From: VXNE01 sp965206615
GTDB taxonomy: Bacteria > Pseudomonadota > Gammaproteobacteria > Pseudomonadales > Azotimanducaceae
Reading direction: 5' to 3'
Assembly: GCA_965206615.1 (NCBI GenBank)
Contig: CBDBKI010000005.1
Span: forward strand, 1,240,001 to 1,304,000
Length of the DNA: 64,000 bases
Shown: positions 27,073 to 35,962 of the stretch, in pieces
How the letters are laid out: each line of letters begins with the position of its first letter
How positions within the stretch are numbered: position 1 is the stretch's first letter
Program-made: the position numbers and the translations under genes
The notes under the pieces: model-generated
Database searches by the model: none
What the model was told of the DNA's origin: nothing
What the model saw: only the letters and a program-made list of their open reading frames with translations

Positions 27073-27597
27073 ATGTCGCGCATCGCTTGTCTTCTGTATG
27101 TCCCCTGCTTCCTCGTGTTCGCCGTCGGGTGCGGGGACGGAGGAGTGTCCGAGCCTGCCGAGCCCTCCTCCGACGCGGCGCCGGAGCCCGTCCTGGAGGA
27201 TGCGGTGATGGCCGGCCCCACTGACGGCGCTACGTTCCTCGCCGAGAACGGTCTGCGGGAGGGCGTGGTGTCGCTGCCATCCGGCCTGCAGTACGAGGTG
27301 ATGGCCGAGGGAGACGGGGCGACCCCGGGGCTCACGAGCACGGTCACCACGCACTACCACGGTACGCTCATCGACGGCGCGGTCTTCGACAGCTCCGTGC
27401 AGCGCGGCCAACCGGCTTCGTTCCCGGTCAACGGCGTCATTTCCGGCTGGACCGAGGCCCTGCAGTTGATGCAGGTGGGCGACAAGTGGCGGCTCTTCGT
27501 TCCGCCGGACCTCGCCTACGGCGAGCGTGGTGCGGGCGGCCTGATCGCGCCGGGTACGACCCTCATCTTCGAAGTGGAACTGCTCGAAGTGCGCTAA
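27073..27597 (+). CDS. FKBP-type peptidyl-prolyl isomerase lipoprotein
   Basis: This 174-residue protein starts with a lipoprotein signal (CLLYVPCFLVFAVGC, Cys at residue 20), an acidic Ser/Pro/Ala linker, a short helix (FLAENGLREGVVSLPSGLQY) and then an FKBP domain. VTTHYHGTLIDGAVFDSS, FPVNGVISGWTEALQLM, PPDLAYGERG and LIFEVELLEV are the standard binding-pocket blocks. It matches FklB/Mip-type folding catalysts acting in the periplasm, though it is shorter than Mip. ATG at 27073; an ATG at 27068 is out of frame. Confidence 0.9.
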   Translation: MSRIACLLYVPCFLVFAVGCGDGGVSEPAEPSSDAAPEPVLEDAVMAGPTDGATFLAENGLREGVVSLPSGLQYEVMAEGDGATPGLTSTVTTHYHGTLIDGAVFDSSVQRGQPASFPVNGVISGWTEALQLMQVGDKWRLFVPPDLAYGERGAGGLIAPGTTLIFEVELLEVR

Positions 27598-27603
27598 GGC
27601 GCT

Positions 27604-27740
27604 GTAGGGGACGCCCTTGCGGCGTCCCGTTTCGAATTCATGCGCGACCCCACCACGGGCGACCACAAGGGTCGCCCCTACGGGTCTGTTTCGAATCCGT
27701 GCACGACTCCGCTACGGGCGCCGCAAGGGCCGCGCTTACG
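27604..27740. repeat. Cluster of three REP-like hairpins
   Basis: The convergent gap between the FKBP gene and the 140-residue protein holds three hairpins. GGGACGCC-CTTGC-GGCGTCCC lies at 27608-27628, GGGCGACC-ACAA-GGGTCGCCC near 27657-27677, and GGGCGCCGCAAGGGCCGC near 27716-27733. Each has a GTAGGGG- or CTACGGG-type flank, and TTTCGAAT occurs twice between them. These are short palindromic repeats of the kind common between convergent genes, and could also end transcription. Confidence 0.7.
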
Positions 27741-28158
27741 CCGTGATCGGCGCCAGCCGGTTGTGCAGTTCCACGATCCAGGGCGGCAGGACGCTCGTGT
27801 CGCCCTGTATGTCCGGTGGCGGCGCGTCCGGGTCCGGCTCCTGCTGCGCGCGCTCGGCGAGGTACTCCGGCGTGTACACCGTGCGGGCGCCGGGCAGCGT
27901 CGACTCGTAGTCGCCCCCCATCCTGAGGTCGACGTCGTCGCGCTCGCCGACGCCGACCGTCACCGACTCGCCGTCGACGTACAGATACCAGGCGGCGGTG
28001 CCCGATGGCGCGATATGGGTCGGCGCGTCACTGAACACCTCGCAGACGCTGAATTTCGTGTCCGCGTCGCCATGCGTGGCGACCAGGTCCTCGAGCACCT
28101 CGCGTGCGGCATCCACCCAGGCTGCGCTTGCGAAATCGACTTTGGCGGTGGTGTTCAT
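27736..28158 (-). CDS. Uncharacterised 140-residue protein beside a PhyH dioxygenase
   Basis: I do not recognise this protein. It has mixed alpha/beta character with TAAWYLYVDGESVTVGVG and VDLRMGGDYESTLPGARTVY, which loosely recall a sterol-carrier (SCP2-like) lipid-binding fold; that is a guess. A Pro/Asp-rich loop (PDPDAPPPD) precedes the C-terminus. The ATG at 28158 follows an AAGGAG ribosome site. It lies 56 bases downstream of the dioxygenase gene on the same strand, so the pair is probably an operon and may act on one substrate. Confidence 0.7.
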   Translation of the reverse strand: MNTTAKVDFASAAWVDAAREVLEDLVATHGDADTKFSVCEVFSDAPTHIAPSGTAAWYLYVDGESVTVGVGERDDVDLRMGGDYESTLPGARTVYTPEYLAERAQQEPDPDAPPPDIQGDTSVLPPWIVELHNRLAPITA

Positions 28159-28213
28159 GCGTTTCTCCTTTCTGTGCGGTCGGCGTGGCCGGTTCCCTGG
28201 GCGCTGCCGGGGA

Positions 28214-29119
28214 TCAGGCAAACGGGTCCGTGCCCGTGTTCACCATATCCCCGACGCGTTCGTAGTCGGGGCTGTCCTTGAACGGATAGAGGTGCGTGCC
28301 GAGCACCTGCTGCAGCGCCTCGTGCTTCTCCACGAACTGCGGGGACAGGTCCTCGTTCCACATGTGGATGCGTTGCATGTGGCGGCGCATGAACACCTGC
28401 ACCAGCGTGACCCGCAGGCCGGGATTCGTCCGCGGCACCGAAGCGTGCCACGTGGCCCCGTTCCAGAGGGCGAGGGAGCCGGCCTTGCCGATGAGCGGCA
28501 CGGTCTGGAAGGGGGTGGTGTCGATGTTCTCCTCGTGGGGCAGGGTGGCCCGGCCGAACCGGTGACTGCCCGGCACGAAGATGGTGGGTCCGTCCTCCGC
28601 GCCGGCATAGTCCGTGCACAGCCACGAGGCGTTGGCGACGTGCGCGATGTGCCCACCGCCGGGCGGTATGCCGTGCGAGTCGCTGTGCAGACGCAGCTGC
28701 TGACGTTCGTTGTCGCCGTTCTGCTCCGCGGGGGGTTTGATGATCCAGGTGTGGCCGGAGAGGATCGCGCTGTTGCCGAGGAGCCAGTGGACGAGCGCCA
28801 GCATGCGCGGGTTGGTGGCCGCCTCGACGAAGACCTCGTCCTCTTCCATCAGCAGCCAGGAGCGCTTGCCGGCCGCCTCCTGCGGCAATGTCGCGGTCCG
28901 ATAGTCACCGATCTCGACGCCATTGCGTTTCTCGCAGGCGCCGAGGATCGCATTGCGCAGCCGAGTGACGAAGTCGTCGCCGACGCCCATCTTCTCGGGC
29001 GGAACGACCGTCATCCCGTAGGCTTCGAGTTCGACCACGTGTTTCGTGAGTCCGTATTCGTCGAGTTCCTTGACCAGAGGATCGACGTTGGGCGAGGTAC
29101 CGTACTCGGAAATGTCCAT
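28214..29119 (-). CDS. Phytanoyl-CoA dioxygenase-family protein
   Basis: This 301-residue Fe(II)/2-oxoglutarate oxygenase resembles the PhyH family, which hydroxylates acyl-CoA, ectoine or other small molecules. LRLHSDSHG near residue 143 has the HxD part of the facial triad and NGATWHASVPRTNPGLRVTL near 225 supplies the distal His and the 2-oxoglutarate-binding Arg. FVPGSHRFGR is the typical linking block. It starts at ATG 29119, 62 bases from the divergent CoA-transferase start, so a shared promoter region is likely. The exact substrate is unknown. Confidence 0.88.
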   Translation of the reverse strand: MDISEYGTSPNVDPLVKELDEYGLTKHVVELEAYGMTVVPPEKMGVGDDFVTRLRNAILGACEKRNGVEIGDYRTATLPQEAAGKRSWLLMEEDEVFVEAATNPRMLALVHWLLGNSAILSGHTWIIKPPAEQNGDNERQQLRLHSDSHGIPPGGGHIAHVANASWLCTDYAGAEDGPTIFVPGSHRFGRATLPHEENIDTTPFQTVPLIGKAGSLALWNGATWHASVPRTNPGLRVTLVQVFMRRHMQRIHMWNEDLSPQFVEKHEALQQVLGTHLYPFKDSPDYERVGDMVNTGTDPFA

Positions 29120-29181
29120 GATCGTTGCCAGTGGTTCGGGACACGAAGATACTACCGTACATTCAGCAGGATGGAGTGTCC

Positions 29182-30351
29182 ATGACCGGTCCCCTGAGTC
29201 CCTGTCGCATCGTTGACCTGACCTCGATGGTGTCCGGTCCCTACGCTACGCAGCTCCTCGGCGACCAGGGCGCGGACGTCATCAAGGTGGAGTCCCTGAG
29301 CGGGGACCTGATGCGTCATGCCGGTCCGGCGCGGGGTGGCATGACTGCGGCGTTCCTGACGAACAATCGCGGCAAACGTTCCGTCGCCCTCGATCTCAAG
29401 CAGCGGCAGGGGATAGCCGTTCTCGAGCGTTTGATCGAGACGGCGGACGTGTTCGTGCAGAACTTCCGTCCCGGGGCAGCAGAGCGCATGGGCCTCGGCG
29501 AGGAGCGCGTACGGGCACTCAAGCCGGACATCGTCTATGTATCCATCAGCGGCTTCGGCGAGTCCGGACCGTACACCCACAAACGCGTCTACGATCCGGT
29601 GATTCAGGCGCTGTCCGGTGTCATGGACATGCAGGGCGGCAGGGAAGCGCCGCGTTTCATGAAGACGATCCTGCCGGACAAGCTGACCGCGGTGACGGCT
29701 GCCCAGGCGATCACGGCGGCGCTGCTCGCACGCGAGCGCACGGGCAAGGGAGATCACGTCCGGCTCGCCATGCTCGATGTCACGGTGGTCTGGATGTGGC
29801 CGGACGGGTTCCTCAATCACACGCTGATCGGGGACGACGTGTCGGCCCCGATCCCGCTCGATGCCTACGACCGGGCGTTCCAGACCGCGGACGGCCACAT
29901 GGTCGCGTTTGTCGCGTCGGACGACGAGTGGCGCGGGTTCGCGCGCGCGGCGGGCCGGCCGGAACTCCTGGCGGACGAGCGGTTCAGGGACCTGCCGGCC
30001 AGGGCGGCGCACTTCGACGAGGTCTTCGAGGTCATGCGCGAGACGCTGCGTTCCGGGACGACGCAGGAGTGGACGGCGAAGCTCGATGCGGAGCAGGTGC
30101 CCACCGCCCGGGTCAACACCGTGCAGGACGTGTTTGACGATCCGCAGATCGTGCGCAACGCAACCATCCGCCAGATCACGCACCCCCAGGCCGGCCCGGC
30201 GTGGGAGGCACGTCCGGCGGCCCGCTTCGACGCACACGTGCTCGATCCGGGCGCGCCCGCGCCGATGCTCGGCGAGCACACGGAGGAAGTGCTCGCGGAG
30301 ATCGGGATGCAGGACTTCGCGGCGTTGCGGGAAGCTGCCGTGATCCGATAG
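29182..30351 (+). CDS. CaiB/BaiF-family CoA-transferase
   Basis: This 389-residue class III CoA-transferase moves CoA between carboxylic acids. It begins LSPCRIVDLTSMVSGPYATQ, followed by DVIKVESLSGDLMRHAGP with the nucleophilic Asp of the family near residue 40-45, NRGKRSVALDLK near 65, and GFGESGPYTHKRVYDPVIQA near 125. The C-terminal EVPTARVNT-like segment (EQVPTARVNTVQDVFDDPQI) closes the fold. ATG at 29182 has a GGAG site. Divergent from the dioxygenase operon; a link in the catabolism of a branched or hydroxylated acid is possible. Confidence 0.9.
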   Translation: MTGPLSPCRIVDLTSMVSGPYATQLLGDQGADVIKVESLSGDLMRHAGPARGGMTAAFLTNNRGKRSVALDLKQRQGIAVLERLIETADVFVQNFRPGAAERMGLGEERVRALKPDIVYVSISGFGESGPYTHKRVYDPVIQALSGVMDMQGGREAPRFMKTILPDKLTAVTAAQAITAALLARERTGKGDHVRLAMLDVTVVWMWPDGFLNHTLIGDDVSAPIPLDAYDRAFQTADGHMVAFVASDDEWRGFARAAGRPELLADERFRDLPARAAHFDEVFEVMRETLRSGTTQEWTAKLDAEQVPTARVNTVQDVFDDPQIVRNATIRQITHPQAGPAWEARPAARFDAHVLDPGAPAPMLGEHTEEVLAEIGMQDFAALREAAVIR

Positions 30352-30414
30352 CCGGGCATCGCGCCGCCCGCGCGCCACTCGACCGCGGCCGCAATGCGTG
30401 GTGCCGAGGGTCGC

Positions 30415-31593
30415 CTATTCCAGCAACTGCACCCAGTGCAGCACCGGTACGTCGACACCGTCCCCGAGGTGCATCTGGCAGCCGATGTTGGCGGTCGCGA
30501 TGGCGTCCGGCCGGTGCTCGGTGAGCGCCGCGGCCTTGCGGTCCCGGAGTGCGGTGGAGATCTCGGGCTGCAGCATGGAATACGAACCTGCCGAGCCGCA
30601 GCAGAGGTGCGCGTCGCGCACGGGAACCAGTTCGTAGCCCGCATCGGTCAGGATTCCCTCCACGAGCCCGGTGATCTTCTGCCCGTGTTGCAGCGTGCAG
30701 GGGGCGTGCCATGCGACGCGGTCGATGTCGGGGCGCTTCTCGAAGCGGTAGTCGGTCAGCAGTTCCGCGACGTCCTGCACCTTCCCGGCAAAGGCGCGCG
30801 CGGGTCCCGCATAGGCCGGGTCGTCGCCGAGCACCCGGCCGTAGTCCTTGAGGGTCACGCCGCAGCCGCTCGCGGTCGAGACGATACGTTGGGCGTCGGC
30901 CCAGTCCAGGGCGTCGAGGTTGCGCCGCATCGCGTCACGCCCGTCCTTGCCGTTGCCGAGGTGCAGGGCCAGGCCACCGCAGCAGGACTCGTTCACGTCG
31001 GTGCGCAGCGCGATGCCGCGGGCCGCGAGGATGTTCGCAAGATGGTCGTTCGTCTCAGGGGTCATGACGCGTTGCACGCAGCCCTGCAACAGCAGAACGT
31101 CGCCGCCTTCGCGCGCCGCCGGCTCCGGGGCGGGGCGCGCCATCATCGCGCGCAGGCGTCGGGGCGCGAACGCCCGGAACGCGCTGCCGAGCCGCAGCCA
31201 GCGACGCAGCGAAGCGGGAGACGGGATCACGCGGGTGAGCCATCTGCGTACCAGGCGTTCGATCCAGGAACGTTTGAGTCCGTCTTCGATGAATTCCCGC
31301 CCAATCTCCAGCAACTCGCCGTAGCGCACGCCGGAAGGGCAGGTCGTCTCGCAGGCGCGGCAGGTGAGGCAGCGGTCGAGGTGCGTGCGTGCGGTGTCGT
31401 TCGGCGCGCCGGCCTCGAACATTTCCTTCATGAGATAGATGCGTCCGCGCGGCCCATCGAGTTCGTTGCCGAGCACCTGGTAGGTCGGACAGGTGGCATT
31501 GCACATGCCGCAGTGCACGCAACTGCGCAGGATGGCGTCCGCACGGGGACCTTCCGGCGTCAGCAGGAAGCTCTGCGGGAGTTCAGTGTGCAT
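30415..31593 (-). CDS. glcF: Glycolate oxidase iron-sulfur subunit GlcF
   Basis: This 392-residue subunit passes electrons from the flavin subunit of glycolate oxidase to the membrane chain. Two ferredoxin-type clusters are clear: CVHCGMCNATCP near residue 25 and CLTCRACETTCP near 75. Two CCG-type heterodisulfide-reductase-like domains follow (ESCCGGLALHLG near 200 and HLCCGSAGSYS near 340). It overlaps the 3' end of glcE by 11 bases, completing the glcD-glcE-glcF operon read leftwards from 34139. Confidence 0.93.
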   Translation of the reverse strand: MHTELPQSFLLTPEGPRADAILRSCVHCGMCNATCPTYQVLGNELDGPRGRIYLMKEMFEAGAPNDTARTHLDRCLTCRACETTCPSGVRYGELLEIGREFIEDGLKRSWIERLVRRWLTRVIPSPASLRRWLRLGSAFRAFAPRRLRAMMARPAPEPAAREGGDVLLLQGCVQRVMTPETNDHLANILAARGIALRTDVNESCCGGLALHLGNGKDGRDAMRRNLDALDWADAQRIVSTASGCGVTLKDYGRVLGDDPAYAGPARAFAGKVQDVAELLTDYRFEKRPDIDRVAWHAPCTLQHGQKITGLVEGILTDAGYELVPVRDAHLCCGSAGSYSMLQPEISTALRDRKAAALTEHRPDAIATANIGCQMHLGDGVDVPVLHWVQLLE

Positions 31594-32683
31594 CGGTCAT
31601 CGCGCCGGGGTTCAGAATGCCCGCCGGGTCGAACGCGGCCTTCAGGCGCCGCATGTACTTGGCGATCGGCGCAGGAGTCGGCGCGGCTTCGGGACCTCCG
31701 AAGGATGCCGCGAAGCCCTGGTGGGCCCTGGCCCTGGCGTGCACCGTCCGGGCGTCCGCATCCGTGCGCCACCAGACCCGTGCGCCGGCCCACTCGACGA
31801 GGGTGTCGGGCTCGTTGAACGCGGCGCCCCGCGGCAGGGACAGGCACCACATGGGCCCGTCGGAGTGCGCCCCGGCGAAGAAGGGATGGGCGTGGTCGCG
31901 CACCGCTGCGAAGAACCGATCGTGTTCCGCTTCGAGATCGAGGCCCAGCACCTCGCGGGCGTGACGGACACCATCCGCGCTGCCGGCCAACCGGATCCGC
32001 AAGACGCCGTCGACGTGGCAGGTCGCGGTGACCGGCAGGGGTGCCCGAAGCAGATCCCGAGCGATCTGCGAAGCGTCATCGGCCGAGCAGGTCTTCGCCA
32101 GGACGGCCACGGATTCCGGGGCGGGCTGCACGCGCACGCTCGCCTGCAGCAGCACGCCGAGCGTGCCGAACGCCCCGGTCATGAGCCGTGAGACATCGTA
32201 GCCGGCGACGTTCTTCAGCACCTGCCCGCCGAAGCGGAGTCGTTCGCCGAGACCATTGACGATCTCGACACCGAGCACCGCATCGCGTACCGAGCCGAGC
32301 CAAGGCCTTCCGGGGCCGCTCAGGCCGGCGGCGACGGCCCCGCCGAGGGTGCCGTCGCCGCCGAAGCGGGGCGGGTCGAAGGGCAGCGCCTGGTCCTGGA
32401 CCTCGATCGTGCGCGCCAGATCGACGAGTGGCGTTCCGGCACGCGCCGTGGCGACGAGTTCGTCCGGCCGGTAGTCGACGATGCCGGTGTGACCGAGCGT
32501 CGTGAGCGATGTTGCCTCGGTCGGTGGCACCAGGAATGCCTTGCTGCCACGACCGTGGATGACCACGGGGGTGCGGTTCGCGTGCGCCGCCTCGACCGCC
32601 GCGCGCAGGGGCTCGGAGTCGTCGCGATCCGGCACGCTCGTGTCGGCGCCGGTGGCGTCCCCGTCTTGCGCGCCGGCGGGCAT
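31583..32683 (-). CDS. glcE: Glycolate oxidase FAD-binding subunit GlcE
   Basis: This 366-residue FAD-binding subunit has the PCMH-type FAD fold: TPVVIHGRGSK near residue 45, the FGGDGTLGGAVAAGLSGPGR block near 107-130, and NVAGYDVSRLMTGAFGTLGV near 165. It lacks the large cap of GlcD and forms a heterocomplex with GlcD and GlcF. ATG at 32683 begins one base after the glcD stop. The glyoxylate produced would enter central metabolism. Confidence 0.92.
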   Translation of the reverse strand: MPAGAQDGDATGADTSVPDRDDSEPLRAAVEAAHANRTPVVIHGRGSKAFLVPPTEATSLTTLGHTGIVDYRPDELVATARAGTPLVDLARTIEVQDQALPFDPPRFGGDGTLGGAVAAGLSGPGRPWLGSVRDAVLGVEIVNGLGERLRFGGQVLKNVAGYDVSRLMTGAFGTLGVLLQASVRVQPAPESVAVLAKTCSADDASQIARDLLRAPLPVTATCHVDGVLRIRLAGSADGVRHAREVLGLDLEAEHDRFFAAVRDHAHPFFAGAHSDGPMWCLSLPRGAAFNEPDTLVEWAGARVWWRTDADARTVHARARAHQGFAASFGGPEAAPTPAPIAKYMRRLKAAFDPAGILNPGAMTDAH

Positions 32684-32684
32684 G

Positions 32685-34139
32685 TCAGAACCGTTCCAGC
32701 TCGGGATGCGGCAGCGCGCCGTCATGGACGTGCATGCCGCCGAGTTCGGAACAGCGGGCAAGTGTCGGGATCGCCTTCCCGGGGTTCATCAATCCGTCTG
32801 GATCGAACGCGGCCTTCAGGCGATGGAACTGTTCGAGTTCCGCGGTGTTGAACTGGACGCACATCTGGTCGAGCTTCTCGATGCCGACGCCGTGTTCTCC
32901 GGTGACCGTGCCCCCCACCGAGACGCACAGGGTGAGAATGTCGCCGCCGAGGGCTTCCGCCTTCTCCATCTCGCCCGGCCGGTTCGAGTCGTACAGGATG
33001 AGGGGGTGCAGGTTGCCGTCACCGGCGTGAAAGACGTTGGCCACCGGCAGGCCATACCGCTCGGAGAGGGCGCCGATCTCGGCGAGCACGGCGCCGAGCT
33101 CACGGCGCGGGATGGTGCCGTCCATGCAGTAGTAGTCGGGGGCCAGCCGTCCCGCGGCGGGAAACGCGGCCTTGCGGCCGCGCCAGAAGGTCTCGCGTTC
33201 GGCATCGGTGGCGGCGAGGCGCGTTTCGGTGGCGCCGGCCTGGTCGAGTACCTGGCGGACGCGATCGATGTCGGCCTCGACCTCCGCTTCGACGCCGTCG
33301 AGTTCGCACAGCAGGATCGCGGCGGCATCCCTTGGGTACCCGGCGTGGGCGAAGTCCTCCGCCGCCTGGATGGCGAGGGCGTCCATCATCTCGAGTCCGG
33401 CCGGAATCACTCCGCCCCGGATGATGGCTGCGACCGCGTCGCCGGCGCGCCGGATATCGTCGAACGCGGCGAGCAGCACGCGCTTCGTGGCGGGCTCCGG
33501 CAACAGCTTGACGACGACCTCGGTCACGACACCGAGCATGCCCTCGGACCCGATCATGGCGGCCATCAGGTCGTAGCCGGGCGCGTCCAGCGTCTTGCCT
33601 CCCAGCACCAGTTCGTCCCCCTCGATGGTCTGCACGGTGATGCCGAGCACGTTGTGCACGGTCAGCCCGTACTTCAGGCAGTGCACGCCACCGGAGTTCT
33701 CGGCGACGTTGCCGCCGATGCTGCATGCCAGTTGCGAGGAGGGGTCCGGGGCGTAGTAGAGCCCGTGGTGTGCGACGGCCTCGGTGACCTTCAGGTTCGT
33801 GATACCCGGTTCGACGCGCGCCGTGCAGGTCTCGGTATCCACTTCCAGGACGCGGTTCATCCTGGTCAGGGTGAGCAGGACGCCGTCCGCCAGGGGACGG
33901 GCGCCGCCGGAAAGGCCGGTGCCGGCCCCGCGCGTCACGACGGGAACGGCGTGCTCGCGGCAGATGCGCAGGACGGCGCGTACCTGCTCGACGGTTTCGG
34001 GCAATGCGACGACCCAGGGCTTCTGACGAAACGCGGTCAGGCCATCGGTCTCGAAGGGCCCGAGTGCCCGGGTTTCGGTGATGACACCGGTGGGCGGCAG
34101 GCTCGCCTTGAGACGTTCGATGACGCGACGATCACGCAT
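32685..34139 (-). CDS. glcD: Glycolate oxidase catalytic subunit GlcD
   Basis: This 484-residue FAD oxidoreductase oxidises glycolate (or a related 2-hydroxyacid such as D-lactate) to the 2-oxoacid. It shows PVVTRGAGTGLSGGARP near residue 66, SSQLACSIGGNVAENSGGVH near 133, the NVFHAGDGNLHP block near 365 and GEHGVGIEK near 418, as in the VAO/PCMH family. First gene of the operon; its start at 34139 is 126 bases from the divergent dihydroorotase-type gene. D-lactate dehydrogenase is an alternative, but the company of glcE and glcF favours glycolate. Confidence 0.92.
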   Translation of the reverse strand: MRDRRVIERLKASLPPTGVITETRALGPFETDGLTAFRQKPWVVALPETVEQVRAVLRICREHAVPVVTRGAGTGLSGGARPLADGVLLTLTRMNRVLEVDTETCTARVEPGITNLKVTEAVAHHGLYYAPDPSSQLACSIGGNVAENSGGVHCLKYGLTVHNVLGITVQTIEGDELVLGGKTLDAPGYDLMAAMIGSEGMLGVVTEVVVKLLPEPATKRVLLAAFDDIRRAGDAVAAIIRGGVIPAGLEMMDALAIQAAEDFAHAGYPRDAAAILLCELDGVEAEVEADIDRVRQVLDQAGATETRLAATDAERETFWRGRKAAFPAAGRLAPDYYCMDGTIPRRELGAVLAEIGALSERYGLPVANVFHAGDGNLHPLILYDSNRPGEMEKAEALGGDILTLCVSVGGTVTGEHGVGIEKLDQMCVQFNTAELEQFHRLKAAFDPDGLMNPGKAIPTLARCSELGGMHVHDGALPHPELERF

Positions 34140-34264
34140 GGCGTTTCGGGTCCGTGCAATCCGGACATTGTACGTCCTGCGTCGCGAGGCGGGCGCGGTG
34201 CGGAGTCCGGTGGCCGCCGTGAATCCGCTATGCTGCAACCGAATCGGGAAGGTCCTTGGGAAGG

Positions 34265-35578
34265 GTGGTGAGAACGGTCATCAAGAATGCCCGCATGGTG
34301 AACGAGGGCAGGGTCACGGAAGGCGATCTGGCCATTCGCGATGGCCGCATCGATCGCATCGGCGGGGTCATCGACGGCGACCGGGAAGTCGACGCGGGCG
34401 GCGCGTGGCTGATCCCCGGCATGATCGACGACCAGGTGCACTTCCGGGAGCCCGGATTCGAGCACAAGGCGGAGATCGCGACGGAGTCCCGTGCGGCCCT
34501 CGCCGGCGGCATCACGAGCTACATGGAGATGCCGAACTGCCTGCCGCAGACGGTGACCGCGGGGGCGCTCGAGGACAAGCACCGCCGCGCGGCCGTGAAG
34601 TCCGTCGCGAACTACGCGTTCTATTTCGGGGCTACCAACGACAATCTCGAGGCCATCAAGGCGGTCGATCCGTTCCGGGCCTGCGGCGTGAAAGTGTTCA
34701 TGGGTGCGTCGACCGGCAACATGCTGGTCGACGACGAGACAACGCTCGAGGGCATCTTCGCGTCGACGCCGCTCGTCATCGCGACGCATTGCGAGGACAC
34801 GCCGACGATCCTGGCCAACGAAGCCCGAGCCCGGGCGCGCTACGGCGACGCGATCCCGTTCGAGATGCACCCCGAGATCCGCTCGGAGGAGGCGTGCTGG
34901 AAGTCCTCGAGCCTGGCCGTGGAACTTGCGCGGCGACACGGCAGCCGACTGCACGTGCTGCACCTGACGACGGCACGGGAACTTGATCTGTTCGAAGCGG
35001 GGCCGGTCGAGGACAAGCGCATCACGGCCGAGGTGTGCGTGCACCACCTGCACTTCGACGCCAGGTCGTACGGCGAGAAGGGCGCCGACATCAAGTGCAA
35101 CCCGGCCATCAAGAACGCGAGTGACCGGGACGCCCTGCGCAGGGCCGTGGCGGAGGACCGGATCGACATCGTGGCGACGGACCACGCCCCGCATACGCGC
35201 GAGGAGAAGGCCGGGCGCTACGACGAGGCGCCGGCGGGTCTGCCGCTGGTGCAGCACGCGCTGCTGACGCTCTTCGAACTCCTGCCGGTGACGACGATCG
35301 TTCAGAAGACCGCCCACGCCCCGGCGCTGCGTTTCGACGTGCGCGAGCGCGGCTTCCTGCGGGAGGGCTATTGGGCGGACCTGGTACTGGTCGACCCGCA
35401 CCGCGGCACGGTCGTCGACGAGGAGCCGGTGTTCTCGAAGTGCGGCTGGACGCCGTTCGCGGGGCTGACCTTCGGGGCGCGCATCACGCACACGTTCGTC
35501 AACGGTCGGCTGGCCTACCGGGATGGGGAGGTGCTGGCCCGGAAGCCGGCGATGGCGCTGGAGTTCGAACGCGGGTAG
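34265..35578 (+). CDS. Dihydroorotase-family amidohydrolase with altered zinc motif
   Basis: This 437-residue class I dihydroorotase-like protein has the metal-bridging Lys region GVKVFMGASTGN near residue 147, metal His residues in IATHCED near 177 and LHVLHLTT near 233, and catalytic Asp in VATDHAPHT near 305. The first metal motif, usually DxHxHxREPG, reads DDQVHFREPG, so the first zinc His is Gln. Similar variants exist and are still annotated as dihydroorotase. The start is uncertain: TTG 34256, GTG 34265 or GTG 34268; the middle one has GGGAAGG at a workable distance. No other pyrimidine gene is adjacent. Confidence 0.85.
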   Translation: MVRTVIKNARMVNEGRVTEGDLAIRDGRIDRIGGVIDGDREVDAGGAWLIPGMIDDQVHFREPGFEHKAEIATESRAALAGGITSYMEMPNCLPQTVTAGALEDKHRRAAVKSVANYAFYFGATNDNLEAIKAVDPFRACGVKVFMGASTGNMLVDDETTLEGIFASTPLVIATHCEDTPTILANEARARARYGDAIPFEMHPEIRSEEACWKSSSLAVELARRHGSRLHVLHLTTARELDLFEAGPVEDKRITAEVCVHHLHFDARSYGEKGADIKCNPAIKNASDRDALRRAVAEDRIDIVATDHAPHTREEKAGRYDEAPAGLPLVQHALLTLFELLPVTTIVQKTAHAPALRFDVRERGFLREGYWADLVLVDPHRGTVVDEEPVFSKCGWTPFAGLTFGARITHTFVNGRLAYRDGEVLARKPAMALEFERG

Positions 35579-35596
35579 CGCGCGCGAACTTCGTTC

Positions 35597-35652
35597 GCGA
35601 CGGGAGTTTCGCTGGAGCGAAACTCCCGTCGCACCAAGTGTTGGTGCGCCGT
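35597..35652. terminator. Perfect 17-bp hairpin plus second hairpin after the dihydroorotase gene
   Basis: GCGACGGGAGTTTCGCT and its exact complement are separated only by GG (35597-35632). A second stem GCACCAA-GTG-TTGGTGC follows at 35631-35647. They lie between the dihydroorotase stop and a convergent PIN remnant. The stems could terminate both transcripts; the GGGAGTTTCGC motif is also related to the 44-base repeat at 48.7 kb, so a dispersed element is equally plausible. Confidence 0.7.
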
Positions 35653-35722
35653 CCAGGCTGTGTGCAGGACCCAAAGTCCGACGGCCTGGTAGCGCGCCCC
35701 TTCGGCTGGTTGCAAGCGCGCG

Positions 35723-35957
35723 TCAGGTTCCAGCGCTCAGGTAACTGACCTGCAAGGGCCCGAAGCGTGCGAAGTCGCGGTCGTTCGTGACGATGGTTCC
35801 AATGCCCTGCTCTCTGCAGAGGGCGGCGATTTGGGCATCGAAGATGAGATTCCCCCGCGCGTCTGCTTCACGCACCACACTTTCGAGACGAGACAGGAAC
35901 TGGCTCTCGGGGTACGCCACGGTGCAGCCGGGCGCCTCGAGGAGGCCCTTGATGACG
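35723..35957 (-). pseudogene. C-terminal half of a PIN-domain toxin, N-terminus replaced by repeats
   Basis: The frame ending at 35723 carries VVREADARGNLIFDAQIAAL and TIVTNDRDFARFGPL, the last two acidic blocks and C-terminus of a VapC-type PIN nuclease. Upstream similarity begins near GLLEAPGCTVAYPESQF; the first half with the VDxNxL motif and second acidic residue is missing. The reading frame instead runs into the array of GATGGGACACCC repeats that begins at 35963. The array therefore marks the breakpoint. No antitoxin gene is left. Confidence 0.78.
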
Positions 35958-35962
35958 GAGCA

